Shown in pieces: positions 1-10,190 of a stretch of 64,000 nucleotides of DNA. Under the pieces are notes generated by a model. It saw nothing but the letters and a program-made list of their open reading frames with translations. It was not told the DNA's origin and did not search any database. The position numbers were made by a program, and so were the translations under genes. Source of the stretch: Mucor racemosus (Eukaryota; Mucoromycota; Mucoromycetes; Mucorales; Mucoraceae); assembly GCA_027405735.1 (NCBI GenBank), contig JAPEHQ010000003.1, positions 558,001-622,000 on the forward strand, in the 5' to 3' direction. Every line of letters begins with the position of its first letter. The first letter of the stretch is position 1.

Positions 1-609
1 TGTGTACAAAGAAGCATTTTCGTTTCTGGCCTCAATTTTCCCCTTGTATACCCTTATCCCAAATTCTGAATCTGAAAAAAACAACAACAAAAATCACGTT
101 TTCTCTACAAAAAATGTAGCTAGAAGGCTCAGTAATGGCTCGATCGATAGATAATTTTATTGCGCATTATTTCCATTACTTATATTTAAATTATGTTTAT
201 AAAAAGTGTTATTTATTCTTAAAAAACCTCCAAAATTTCAATTGCATTTTACGCGAAATTTAATGTAAAACATTTGTTTGAATTTTATTTCAATGGATGC
301 AAAATTCCGAACTGTATAAAAGTCATTTAGTACGCTAGGTCTACTTACTTTGCAGTTCATGAGCTTTTAAATAATTTTGTTTTTTGAACCATTTTTCAAT
401 CGATTTTTCAGATCGATTTTGGAAGCCAGCCATCATAGGTTTAAGCTGTAATATGAACTATTATTTTGATTATCTCGACGAAAAATCAATATTTTTCGCT
501 AAAACAAAAAATGCAGAGTAAATTGCAGTTGGATTGATCTTGTGAATACAAAAGATTAACACCTCAATTTAGACGTTCGATTTTTTACAGTCGATTTTAG
601 GTCAATTTT
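1..609. repeat. Left arm of a long inverted repeat
   Basis: Bases 1-609 are the reverse complement of 10191-10799; every block I compared matched exactly (base n pairs with base 10800-n). The arm runs off the left edge of the window. The right arm shows that the full arm is about 1.1 kb, so roughly 500 bases lie outside. Similarity between the two arms stops at 610/10190. The arms enclose about 9.6 kb that includes a complete retrotransposon. Related arms occur near 28.9, 32.4, 34.9, 46.3 and 53.6 kb, so this belongs to a dispersed family. Confidence 0.93.
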
Positions 610-1763
610 AGAACAATAATAATGTCAAAGTCAATACGCACCGCGTTGAAGAACTGGTTCATTATTCATTTTTTTTACACTGTATTATCTCTAATATGTA
701 AATATGCGACAGTTACAAAAGAGTTGTTCTGAATATCTGAAATAATTGATAAAGTATGAGGGTAATTATAAGTGATTACTGCTGCTGGAAAACTTGCACT
801 ACGTATACCATTAGACTTGAATGCAATATAGAGTTAGTAATTCTTCAGTTTAAAGTACATTATCATTGTTGGTTTGATATTTAAGGGATATTAGTAAAGC
901 ATTTAGTACATTGACTGATTTATTAAAAGGTACGTGAGACATATAAAATTTATCAAATAAAAAGGTACTATTTTATTGTGAGCTTATAGAGAGGGTTTAC
1001 AGTATATACTAATTTGATGTGTGTATTAAATGTAAATGCTAGTATAATTAGAATGAACATATTATGGATATTATTGTTTGGTTTGCATGTAGAACATCAT
1101 GACTTGACAGATGATATTCTAAATTGGTAATTCAGTAATTCCTAATTCTGATAGATCATTGGCCATAAAGAAGGAGTTATTTCAAGTGTAACAATATACA
1201 TATATAATATTTGGAATCTTCAGATAATTTGTTTGATAGTCTGATTGCCATGCAACCTTTTTGCAACTTATATATTATGGGATTGAAAGCCCCTGACTTG
1301 ACCTTGTTCTCGCCCATCTATAATATTAAAAATACATTAGATGAGTAAATCATTTTCTTTTGGATCATCTGTTCCTCCTTCTTAAATTTAAAATCTTTTC
1401 TGGTTTTGTCTGCTTTTTCCAATCTATCTCCCATGACTCTATTGTTTGCAGCATCATGTGCTGTTATGCAGTTAATTTTGCTAGTAATCTCATAATCATC
1501 CGTTGCTTCCAAAAAGAACTACTACTTGGCCAAATATTTATCTATTTTTTTTCAAGAAAGCGAGACATTAAGTTCTTATGCATATTATTTATTATAAAGA
1601 CGGAATAACAATCACCTCCTATATATGCAGCGTATTTTGTGTGTTTCAAATCCAATTATAATGTAAACCGCTTGGTTTCCCAAGTATTGATACCTGATTT
1701 ATCAGAATATGTTATTAATGTTGAATAAAACTAGAAACTTAGTCAAGTAAAGAGATTGCAGTA
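610..1763. repeat. Gene-free spacer, first copy of a direct repeat
   Basis: No convincing gene. Part of this stretch (about 720-1200) resembles 8910-9110 in the same orientation, for example the shared segments around AAGTATGAGGG and TAGACTTGAATG, with many small differences. It therefore looks like an older repeat that existed before the retrotransposon inserted. The last five bases, CAGTA (1759-1763), are the target-site duplication of the retrotransposon. Bases 1722-1757 resemble 63,930-63,970, marking another family member at the right end of the window. Confidence 0.6.
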
Positions 1764-2292
1764 TGTTGTATTCCACCTACTAGTATCATACATTATCACC
1801 TTCTACAGTATCAATACATCTTACAATCTATTGACTACGACATGTATTGAAGTGCAAGTCTTGATATCGGATATAAGAAACTCCTAGCGTACCAAGTTTA
1901 ATCCAGTAATTACCAAGAACGCTTGGACCTCAATTATGACACCACATTATTTCATCCCAGCAGTTAACCAATCAAGTAGTTATCAAATCAACATCCAAGC
2001 ATATTTAGCGCAGCATTGAAACAACACAACTCACAAGCTCTGCAAGAACGGTTAAATTATGATTGATCCATTTCAATCCATAGATTACTATCAAACAGAT
2101 CCAATAGTTCAATAGTGCCTTAAATTACATCTCAGGATCTCAATGTCTAGTCAATATAAAAGGCCATACTTTTACATCTAAATAAACGATATCTTGTTTT
2201 TATTATACAGTTGAAGAACTGATTAATTACTCATTCTTTTATAATTGTATTCTTTTTTAAGTACTATTTATCAATCCTGAAAATATACGACA
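1764..2292 (+). repeat. 5' LTR
   Basis: Starts TGTTGTATTCC and ends TATACGACA. It is identical to 8287-8815 over all blocks compared. It contains a TATA box and an AATAAA-like site (TAAATAAACG) a few tens of bases downstream, compatible with U3-R-U5 organisation. No canonical tRNA primer-binding site (TGG followed by a tRNA 3' end complement) follows the LTR; the next bases are a T run and AT-rich DNA. Confidence 0.95.
2155..2163 (+). promoter_or_regulatory. TATA box of the LTR promoter
   Basis: TATAAAAGG inside the 5' LTR, 184 bases before the gag-pol start codon. The same site is present in the 3' LTR and the solo LTR. The transcription start is expected 25-35 bases downstream. Confidence 0.6.
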
Positions 2293-2338
2293 TTTTTTTA
2301 ATCAAATTTAATTCCTGTCCTCGCTATCGTTTATCAAT

Positions 2339-5300
2339 ATGGTCCATCAACAACAATCTACTCCTGCTCTCTCCGAATCTCCTTTGGTTACTATCCCAAA
2401 TGATTCTCTCAATTCCTCTGCTCCTCCTGCTACTGAAAGTGATACCTGCGCTACTGGGGTCAATTCCCAATCAGACATTGGTGCATCTGACATGGACGTT
2501 GATTCTGATACGATGTCTTCAGTTGCCAGTATTTCCAACCCTGGTCAATTACTGCAACTTCATCGAACTATCAATCAATTAACCATTGATGCTACCCTTG
2601 CCTCCGCTAAGGTATCATCCCTTCATGGTGAAGCTCGTCAGATTGCTGTTCGTGAACTCCAAGATCTCTCGACTACGATTCGTACTAGTATTGATTTACT
2701 CAATCATCTGCGTGCATCCAATGCCACCAGTAACGTACAATCTACGAGTCCCAGATCTGTTCCTGCATCAAAAGTTGTTTGCCCTAACAACTTGCCTCAT
2801 TTCCAATGGGAAGGCTCTGTATTCGATGAAAGAAACACTATCTTTGTCGACGTCGACGCTTGCTTGACAAAGTTCCAAGATGTAATGTTCGCTTATAATC
2901 TTGACTTTGATGCCGAATTTGGCCGCCTTGTTCCTCCTATGCTGAGTCCTACTCAAAGAACATGGTACCAATCATTCGTAGCCAATTCTAAACAACCTAC
3001 ATGGGCCGAATTCAAGGCTTCATTCAAGGCTAGATATGGCTTAAGTGTTCTTGACGATCGTCAAAAGTGTACGTCAGATCTTGTTGACATCTCATTGAAT
3101 CCCGAGGAAACTCTCGATTCATTTGTTGACAGGTTCAATGATCTTCGTCGTCGTGCTTTTGATCAAGTGCCTCCTCCTTTTTTGCTGGTGTCTCGATTTA
3201 TGTTAGCTTTGCCTCAACCTCTGCGCAGTCAAGTTAATATCGTTCGCCAAAGCAAAGAAGCTCATGGTGATGTCAGTGTCGATTTCATTATTCGCACTGC
3301 AAGAGATTTGTTGGCGTCTATGACTCCTTCTGAAGCGGCTGCCGCTATGAGCCGTAAAGAAGTAGTTAAGCATGAAAAGGGTACCAAAGCCTCAAAATGG
3401 GCCTCTACTTCTGCTGTTGACAACTCTCATTCATCCATCCCAATTCAAGGTGCAGCTGCATCCAAGATCAGCAAGCCTAACATGAAGAAAAGTGCTGGTA
3501 TCTCTGGTAGATTTTGTGATTATCACAAAAGCAAAGGCCATAATACCTCTGAGTGTCAAGCCTACGCTGCTAAGCTCGCTGAACAAGTGCCTGCTGCTTC
3601 CACTAGTACTCCATCTTCCTCACCTCAAACTACTGGTCGCCCATTCAAGACAACTAGACCATCTTGTCGTGATTGTGGTGCTCCCAATTACGTTTATGGT
3701 CACGTATGTAACACTGCAACTCGTACTGGTGAATCTCCCAAGACTCCTGAACGTCGTTTCGGAATGATGCGTATCAATGATTCTGAACCTGCCACAGTTG
3801 AACAGGATAAAATATCCACTGTTACACCTGCTTCTGCTGCTACTAGTGCCTCGTCTCCTGCCAAAGTTACTGGTACCAAGAGTTCAAAGTTTTGCGTTTA
3901 CCACAAGCGTAAATCACACAACACTAGCGACTGTAACGCCTACGCTGCTTACATTGCTACATTGTCATCCAAAGCTTTGGATGGTGCCAAAGGTACCTCT
4001 GGTACTGATGCTGCTCCTAGTACTCCTGGTACTCCTTCATCTGCTGTTACTAATACAGTTGCCCCTAGTGCAACTAGTGACACTACTACTACTACTGCTG
4101 CTAACTCTGCGTCTGCTACTACAACCCAATCTACATCTGCTTCTGACGATGCTATGGATGTCGATGTCGTTGTTGCAACCGAAGCACACAAATGTAAGTT
4201 AAACGAATTCTCAAATTTACCTATTAACAAATCTAACTCACTCCTCGTACCTTTAATCGTAGAATCCTACAAAGTGTATGGTGTACTAGATACTGGTTGT
4301 ACATTCTCTATTTGCGCTCCTCAATTTGCTAAATCTTTGGGTATCCATATCGATCTATCCACTGATGGGCATATTCAATTAGGACACACTTCGACAACTA
4401 AACCTAGAATAGGCTCATGTTACTTAAATATCTTTTATAATAAACGAAATTTTAAACATAAATTTGAAATATTTGACTTTTACACTGACTCAAACGATTG
4501 CCCAATACTTCTTGGACTAGACATCATGTCTCAATTGAATATTGGCATTACAGGTCTCACATCATCATGGTTTGAATACACTGGTCCTGAACTTCCTTCA
4601 CCCATTGATCCCGATGTTGAACCCAACAACGATCCTTATGGATCCCCAACTGAACGAAATCTCGCTTACGCACAAATTGAACCTTTATTGAAAGAAAATG
4701 CTAACATTGATCTTGCTTCTACTTACTGTAACCTTCCAGGCGCTATTGTCCAATTGGAAACGATACCTAACAAAATTGCTTATCGTGCTCCATATCCGGT
4801 ACCAATTGTCTACAAAGAAGCAGTACTAGCACAACTTGATCAATGGCAGAAGGATGGTGTGATTGAACGAAGTCCTAGTCATACTGGATGGAATCACCCA
4901 CTTTTAGTCGTCGCTAAAAAGAATTCTGCTGGTGTATATTCTTTCGATAAACCTCGAATTGTCGCTGATGTTCGTTTATTCAACCAAATCCTCGTCAGTA
5001 CGGATAAATATCAAATGCCACGCATCGATGACATTCATCAACGCTTCAGTGCTGCAAAGATAATAAGTTCCATCGACGTAAAGAGTTTTTTCACTAGTTT
5101 TTTAGTGGACAGACGCTTTCGATTTAAGTTGAGTTTCTCGTGTCCATTTACCAATCAGCAATATATGTGGCGCAAAGTTTGTTTCGGGATTTCCTTTATT
5201 GGCAATTTAACGTCACGCTGTCTTTCAAATTTATTCTCCGACATGCGAGAACATGTTTGTCTCTATGTCGACGATATTGGTGTGCTAAGTTTTAACGATT

Positions 5301-7939
5301 CACTTGAAGAACATACGCAATTACTTGCAGAAGTGATTCGACGTTTGACTAACGCAAATCTCCAAATTAACCCGGACAAAATTGTCTTTGCTCAACGCAG
5401 TGTACATGTCCTTGGTTGGAGCATTATCCATAATCGCTTGGTACCTGATTCCCGTAAATTGACAAACTTTCATACATGGCCGCTTCCCAAAACTGGCAAA
5501 GATATCATGCGTTATCTTGGATTTACCAACTATTTTCGTAGTGCTATTCCAGGTTACGGTACACTTGCTGCTCCTTTGGATGAATTGCGTAATCATAAAA
5601 GCCTTGCTAGTATTTGGAATGACACTCATACAACTGCATTTTACAATCTCCAAAAAGCTCTCGCTTCCTCAACTGCACTCAGCCCCATTGATTTTCGATA
5701 CAAAGTAAATGTTGCTACAGACGCTTCTGCTACTGCTGTTGGTGGTATTATCTATCAAATCAAAGACAACACAGTACACTATATCACAATGGCTAGTCGC
5801 AAATTATCCAAATCTGAAATGGCTTATTCCACAACTAAACGCGAACTGTTAGCTATTGTCTACATGTTCACAAAGTTTCACAAATGGCTTTTTGGTATAC
5901 CTTTTATCTTACATACAGATCACCGTAGTCTTGTTTGGTTGCAAACTCAATCGACTCCTAATATGATGTTATTAACATGGTATGAAGTTATCTTCTTTTA
6001 TTATACTTATGACATCATTCATATTCCAGGATCGCGTAACATTTTACCAGATGCTCTCAGTCGTTTATTTCCAACTGATACACCAGATGACAATAAACTG
6101 GAGGGGGGTAATTTATACAACAACACGAGTATTTTTGTAAAAGAAAAACGACGAAACCACAAACGTGGCGACACCGATCTTTTAACACAAACAAACAACC
6201 GTGACTCATCTTTACTCAAACCTAAAAAGCAAAACAACACCTTGTTTAAAAAACGCTTTAAGAAAAGCAACTTTAAGTATTCATCATTCCCTACGAAACA
6301 TGATATTAACTATCACACTCCTGTGAATAACGATATTGACGTTTTTGATGCTTCAACTTACAATGCTATTTCATCATCAAAATCAAACGATCACAACGAT
6401 AATTCATTAACGAATAACAATAGTCCGTCTATTAAAAATTCTGATACATTACCACACAACCATAATATTCTCATTTCACGAGCAATGAAATATGCTGACT
6501 ATATGACACCTCCAGAATCTGAGAGAATCGAACTCATTCTGAAAGTGCATTTGTTAGGTCATGTGGGTATTAATGCTATTGAGAAAATTCTACACAATGA
6601 TTATGCTGTACATTGGACGCACATGCGAGATGATATTACTAGAGTTTTAAAAGATTGTCATGCTTGTCAATCACACGGAATTTTTAGTGTTGGATATCAT
6701 CCACCTCGAAGTGTATTACCAGATAATGTATTCGATCACATTGCTGTCGATTTAGGAGATTTCGCTACTACATCAACTTCAGGCAATAATTACATTTTAG
6801 TTATTGTTGATTATTTTAGCAGATTTACTATATTGCGAGCACTACCTGACAAGAGCCCAGTGACTGTAGCTAGATCCTTGCTATCTGTCTGTTCTTTGTT
6901 TGGATGGCCTGCTCGTATAACAAGTGATAATGCTAATGAATTTGTTGGAACTTTCATACGAGAATTCCTCGAATTAAGTGGTCTTGATCGCCTAACATCG
7001 TTACCATACACGCCTACTGGCAACAGCCTGGTCGAATCATTTATGGGTGTTAGCAAACGAGCTATTATCAAATCATTAACGCACGATGCAGCAGAACCTG
7101 AATCATGGGATCTATATCTAGATGTCATTCAATATGCCATGAACATTCAGTATGCTCGTCTGCACAAATCTCAACCTTTTTCTGTCATGTTTAATCGTGC
7201 ACCAAATCTTTTCAAAGATTATTCGAATTCACCTGCCCCTGCAATTGATATTAATAATCCAAATACTGAAATTATTGACAAGCGATTAAAATACGTTAAG
7301 GAAATTGTTATCCCTGCTATTCACAAACGAATCCAGGAAACACAATTAAAAGATCATGCTACTTTTGAACGCACTCACAAAATTGTATACGACAAGTATC
7401 CAATCAACTCAAAAGTTATGATTGTAAATCCACTTCGCACATCCAAACTAAGCCCTCGCTGGTTAGGACCATACCTAATAAAAAACTATACTAGACATGG
7501 CAGCTATGTATTAGCAGATTTAACAGGTGAACTTTTATCTCGAGATGTAGCTACTCAACATATACGAGTCATAGATTCTTCAGATAACCATCTCACACAC
7601 GGGTTCAAAGATCGTCATTATGAAGTACAGGCTATCGTTAACCATCGTATCGACAAAGACACTGGTGAAATGTTCTATCGCACAAATTGGGTAGGATACC
7701 AGAAGTCAGATGATACATGGCAGCGCGAATCCGACTTTGACTCTAAGAAACCTATTCGTGATTATTGGGCAAGAATCAATCCAACTAAACTAGGTGCGCC
7801 GCTACCTAATACAGTTAATAAACGCAAGTTGAATCGTCGTCGAAAGCACGCAGGACCTACTTTAAATCGTCGACATCCCAACAAGAAGCCTAATTCTAAA
7901 GCTACAAATCAAGAAACGTTGTCTCCACAACAAGCTTAA
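2339..7939 (+). CDS. Gag-Pol polyprotein with C-terminal chromodomain
   Basis: Single open frame of 1,866 residues, starting 47 bases after the LTR. A Gag-like region (about 1-560) carries two similar CX2HX4HX4C zinc-knuckle-like motifs (FCDYHKSKGHNTSEC and FCVYHKRKSHNTSDC) with a Cys-rich motif between them. Protease: LDTGC with Asp651. Reverse transcriptase: YVDD at 976-979. RNase H: ATDAS near 1126 and TDHRSLVWL. Integrase: HHCC zinc domain near 1404-1450, then Asp1471, Asp1530 and Glu1566, an exact D,D35E spacing. Residues about 1760-1810 form a chromodomain (YEVQAIVNHR...TNWVGYQ), which in this lineage guides integration to modified chromatin. Gag and Pol are fused without frameshift or stop, as in Tf1-type elements, so the Gag:Pol ratio must be set after translation or otherwise. 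No break was seen; probably functional. Confidence 0.96.
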   Translation: MVHQQQSTPALSESPLVTIPNDSLNSSAPPATESDTCATGVNSQSDIGASDMDVDSDTMSSVASISNPGQLLQLHRTINQLTIDATLASAKVSSLHGEARQIAVRELQDLSTTIRTSIDLLNHLRASNATSNVQSTSPRSVPASKVVCPNNLPHFQWEGSVFDERNTIFVDVDACLTKFQDVMFAYNLDFDAEFGRLVPPMLSPTQRTWYQSFVANSKQPTWAEFKASFKARYGLSVLDDRQKCTSDLVDISLNPEETLDSFVDRFNDLRRRAFDQVPPPFLLVSRFMLALPQPLRSQVNIVRQSKEAHGDVSVDFIIRTARDLLASMTPSEAAAAMSRKEVVKHEKGTKASKWASTSAVDNSHSSIPIQGAAASKISKPNMKKSAGISGRFCDYHKSKGHNTSECQAYAAKLAEQVPAASTSTPSSSPQTTGRPFKTTRPSCRDCGAPNYVYGHVCNTATRTGESPKTPERRFGMMRINDSEPATVEQDKISTVTPASAATSASSPAKVTGTKSSKFCVYHKRKSHNTSDCNAYAAYIATLSSKALDGAKGTSGTDAAPSTPGTPSSAVTNTVAPSATSDTTTTTAANSASATTTQSTSASDDAMDVDVVVATEAHKCKLNEFSNLPINKSNSLLVPLIVESYKVYGVLDTGCTFSICAPQFAKSLGIHIDLSTDGHIQLGHTSTTKPRIGSCYLNIFYNKRNFKHKFEIFDFYTDSNDCPILLGLDIMSQLNIGITGLTSSWFEYTGPELPSPIDPDVEPNNDPYGSPTERNLAYAQIEPLLKENANIDLASTYCNLPGAIVQLETIPNKIAYRAPYPVPIVYKEAVLAQLDQWQKDGVIERSPSHTGWNHPLLVVAKKNSAGVYSFDKPRIVADVRLFNQILVSTDKYQMPRIDDIHQRFSAAKIISSIDVKSFFTSFLVDRRFRFKLSFSCPFTNQQYMWRKVCFGISFIGNLTSRCLSNLFSDMREHVCLYVDDIGVLSFNDSLEEHTQLLAEVIRRLTNANLQINPDKIVFAQRSVHVLGWSIIHNRLVPDSRKLTNFHTWPLPKTGKDIMRYLGFTNYFRSAIPGYGTLAAPLDELRNHKSLASIWNDTHTTAFYNLQKALASSTALSPIDFRYKVNVATDASATAVGGIIYQIKDNTVHYITMASRKLSKSEMAYSTTKRELLAIVYMFTKFHKWLFGIPFILHTDHRSLVWLQTQSTPNMMLLTWYEVIFFYYTYDIIHIPGSRNILPDALSRLFPTDTPDDNKLEGGNLYNNTSIFVKEKRRNHKRGDTDLLTQTNNRDSSLLKPKKQNNTLFKKRFKKSNFKYSSFPTKHDINYHTPVNNDIDVFDASTYNAISSSKSNDHNDNSLTNNNSPSIKNSDTLPHNHNILISRAMKYADYMTPPESERIELILKVHLLGHVGINAIEKILHNDYAVHWTHMRDDITRVLKDCHACQSHGIFSVGYHPPRSVLPDNVFDHIAVDLGDFATTSTSGNNYILVIVDYFSRFTILRALPDKSPVTVARSLLSVCSLFGWPARITSDNANEFVGTFIREFLELSGLDRLTSLPYTPTGNSLVESFMGVSKRAIIKSLTHDAAEPESWDLYLDVIQYAMNIQYARLHKSQPFSVMFNRAPNLFKDYSNSPAPAIDINNPNTEIIDKRLKYVKEIVIPAIHKRIQETQLKDHATFERTHKIVYDKYPINSKVMIVNPLRTSKLSPRWLGPYLIKNYTRHGSYVLADLTGELLSRDVATQHIRVIDSSDNHLTHGFKDRHYEVQAIVNHRIDKDTGEMFYRTNWVGYQKSDDTWQRESDFDSKKPIRDYWARINPTKLGAPLPNTVNKRKLNRRRKHAGPTLNRRHPNKKPNSKATNQETLSPQQA

Positions 7940-8266
7940 TTCATCAAGCAAATAGTTGTAGTAATCTTTTCCTTACTTTTTTTATTTTTTTTTCCCTGCC
8001 AAGGTTTTTTCCAAAGGTTTTTATCGATCACTACAAGCTCTTCAACACTTTCATCTTATACCAAATTTATACTACTTTACTTCTCTGGTTTTCTCATTTA
8101 TACTGGTGCCTCATCTACTTCAAATTGGTCTTTTCTTTTCTATCCTGGTCATGTCAACTCTTTTCTTTATGCCTATCCTCATTTTTGAATTAATTTTCCC
8201 AAGATCTGCGTCTTTAAATTAATTTGAAACATGATCTACAAAACCCACTTCCCGGTTTTATCTCAT

Positions 8267-8286
8267 AGAAGGCTGGGGGGGAGCAA
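8267..8286 (+). other. Polypurine tract of the retrotransposon
   Basis: G-rich purine run (AGAAGGCTGGGGGGGAGCAA) directly before the 3' LTR, broken by single pyrimidines. Its position is that of the plus-strand DNA primer in LTR retrotransposons. Confidence 0.75.
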
Positions 8287-8815
8287 TGTTGTATTCCACC
8301 TACTAGTATCATACATTATCACCTTCTACAGTATCAATACATCTTACAATCTATTGACTACGACATGTATTGAAGTGCAAGTCTTGATATCGGATATAAG
8401 AAACTCCTAGCGTACCAAGTTTAATCCAGTAATTACCAAGAACGCTTGGACCTCAATTATGACACCACATTATTTCATCCCAGCAGTTAACCAATCAAGT
8501 AGTTATCAAATCAACATCCAAGCATATTTAGCGCAGCATTGAAACAACACAACTCACAAGCTCTGCAAGAACGGTTAAATTATGATTGATCCATTTCAAT
8601 CCATAGATTACTATCAAACAGATCCAATAGTTCAATAGTGCCTTAAATTACATCTCAGGATCTCAATGTCTAGTCAATATAAAAGGCCATACTTTTACAT
8701 CTAAATAAACGATATCTTGTTTTTATTATACAGTTGAAGAACTGATTAATTACTCATTCTTTTATAATTGTATTCTTTTTTAAGTACTATTTATCAATCC
8801 TGAAAATATACGACA
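8287..8815 (+). repeat. 3' LTR
   Basis: 529 bases, same as the 5' LTR. It is followed at once by CAGTA, the second copy of the target-site duplication. It probably supplies the polyadenylation site for the element's transcript. Confidence 0.95.
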
Positions 8816-10190
8816 CAGTAAATTACGAAGTTATTTACTAAAATATAAAAAATATAAAAAATAAAAGCAGTAGAAATACAATTATAATCAGCTAAAGTTT
8901 TTATTACAAAAGATTTCTGAAGAGTTAAAATAATTGAAAAGTATGAGGGCATTTATAGTGATTTGGAGAACTTGGATACCATCAGACTTGAATGGATATA
9001 TATTTAGTAATCTTCCAGTTTTGAGTACATTGTTATTGATTTGATATTTTAAGGGGTAAATTGTGTAGAGCATTGACCATAGGGGATTGTATGTCAAGTG
9101 TGACAATATCGACCTTTTGGGAAATGGTTGTTTTTGTTTATTTCTGTTATATCTATTTTATTATTATGTAACCTTGATTTTTAAGGGGTAGTTTTTATAT
9201 GCTTGAATCTTATTTATATTGATAGTGCAACTTCAGTATAGATGAGCAGTTGACTAAATTGATATCTTTGTTTATTATTATTATTATTGATTTGGATAGA
9301 ATCCTATTTTGATATATATGTCATTTGTGTAATTGATTGCGCCGTGATCAAGGGTTCTATCATCTACACGACATGTATGGTTCAAAAAGGGTATTTCATA
9401 TTTTTAGCATGCGTTTGTTATTGTGTTCAATTGAAGCGTTTGTTTATTATCGTTGTTCACATTTCAAGTGGCATCATATTTTATGAGCGACACTTGGAAT
9501 TTAGGTTGTTTTATTTTTATCAAGCGTTTTTAGTATGTAATTCCACTGCAGAGATATCGTTTATTGGAATGAAATTAATAGGGTTTATATACTATTTGAT
9601 TTGGGAAATTAATGATGTTATTTAATAGTAATGTGTCAAGCTGGAACATCATGTTGGGATATCATTGCACTGAAATACCATGCTTTTATACCAAAAAAGC
9701 AAACAAATCAGATTTGTTTTGTTCAATATTTTTTGCAAAAAAGCATTTGACATTTGACATTCGACACAAAAAAAAATCAAACGAGGATGTGGCTACACAG
9801 CTAAACTAAGAAAATTAAAGCTCGTTTATGGGAGGTGAGCTCGAGCCACAAACATAAAAAGTTCGTAGTAGTAAGCCATAATTAGGGCTCGGCTTGATTT
9901 AAAAATTAGTTATGGAAGTTGCCCTCCAAAATTATTGTGTCAAGTATGTGCATCTCTATTATTATGTAAAGTTGGAAGTTATTAGAATCAAAGTTCACAG
10001 GGATACGTAGAATTTTCGTTGTCAAGTAGGCTTCAGATGGTTTTTGAATTTTTTCGTTCAATATTCAGTTGAATCATGTCAAATCTTCAAAGATGTACCC
10101 TCTCTCTATATGCTATTGATATCTGTTCGAGAATAGAAGAATTAATAACAGATTACAAGTGCACTACTGCCTACTGGCCTAATATTGATC
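8816..10190. repeat. Gene-free spacer, second copy of a direct repeat
   Basis: No gene recognised. Bases about 8910-9110 resemble 720-1200 in direct orientation. Bases 9551-9585 match the last 35 bases of the window (63,966-64,000) almost exactly, so the same unit starts again there. Bases 10,020-10,190 also match the reverse complement of 54,250-54,420. Open frames here (for example 9287-9625) have low-complexity, hydrophobic translations and are probably chance. Confidence 0.6.

Larger units (their letters stand above)
1764..8815 (+). mobile_element. Intact Ty3/gypsy chromodomain LTR retrotransposon
   Basis: Complete element of 7,052 bases. It has two 529-base LTRs (1764-2292 and 8287-8815) that begin TGTTG and end CGACA and are identical as far as I can read, a single uninterrupted gag-pol frame, a purine-rich tract just before the 3' LTR, and a 5-base duplication CAGTA on both sides (1759-1763 and 8816-8820). 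Domain order is gag, protease, reverse transcriptase, RNase H, integrase, chromodomain, typical of the chromodomain lineage of Ty3/gypsy. Identical LTRs and an open frame point to a very recent insertion and possibly a mobile copy. A solo LTR (56,252-56,789) and a truncated LTR (24,357-24,729) of the same family lie elsewhere in the window. Confidence 0.96.

Noticed and set aside
9287..9625. 112-codon open frame in repeat DNA
   Set aside because: Low-complexity hydrophobic translation, no start context or intron partner, lies in a dispersed repeat.
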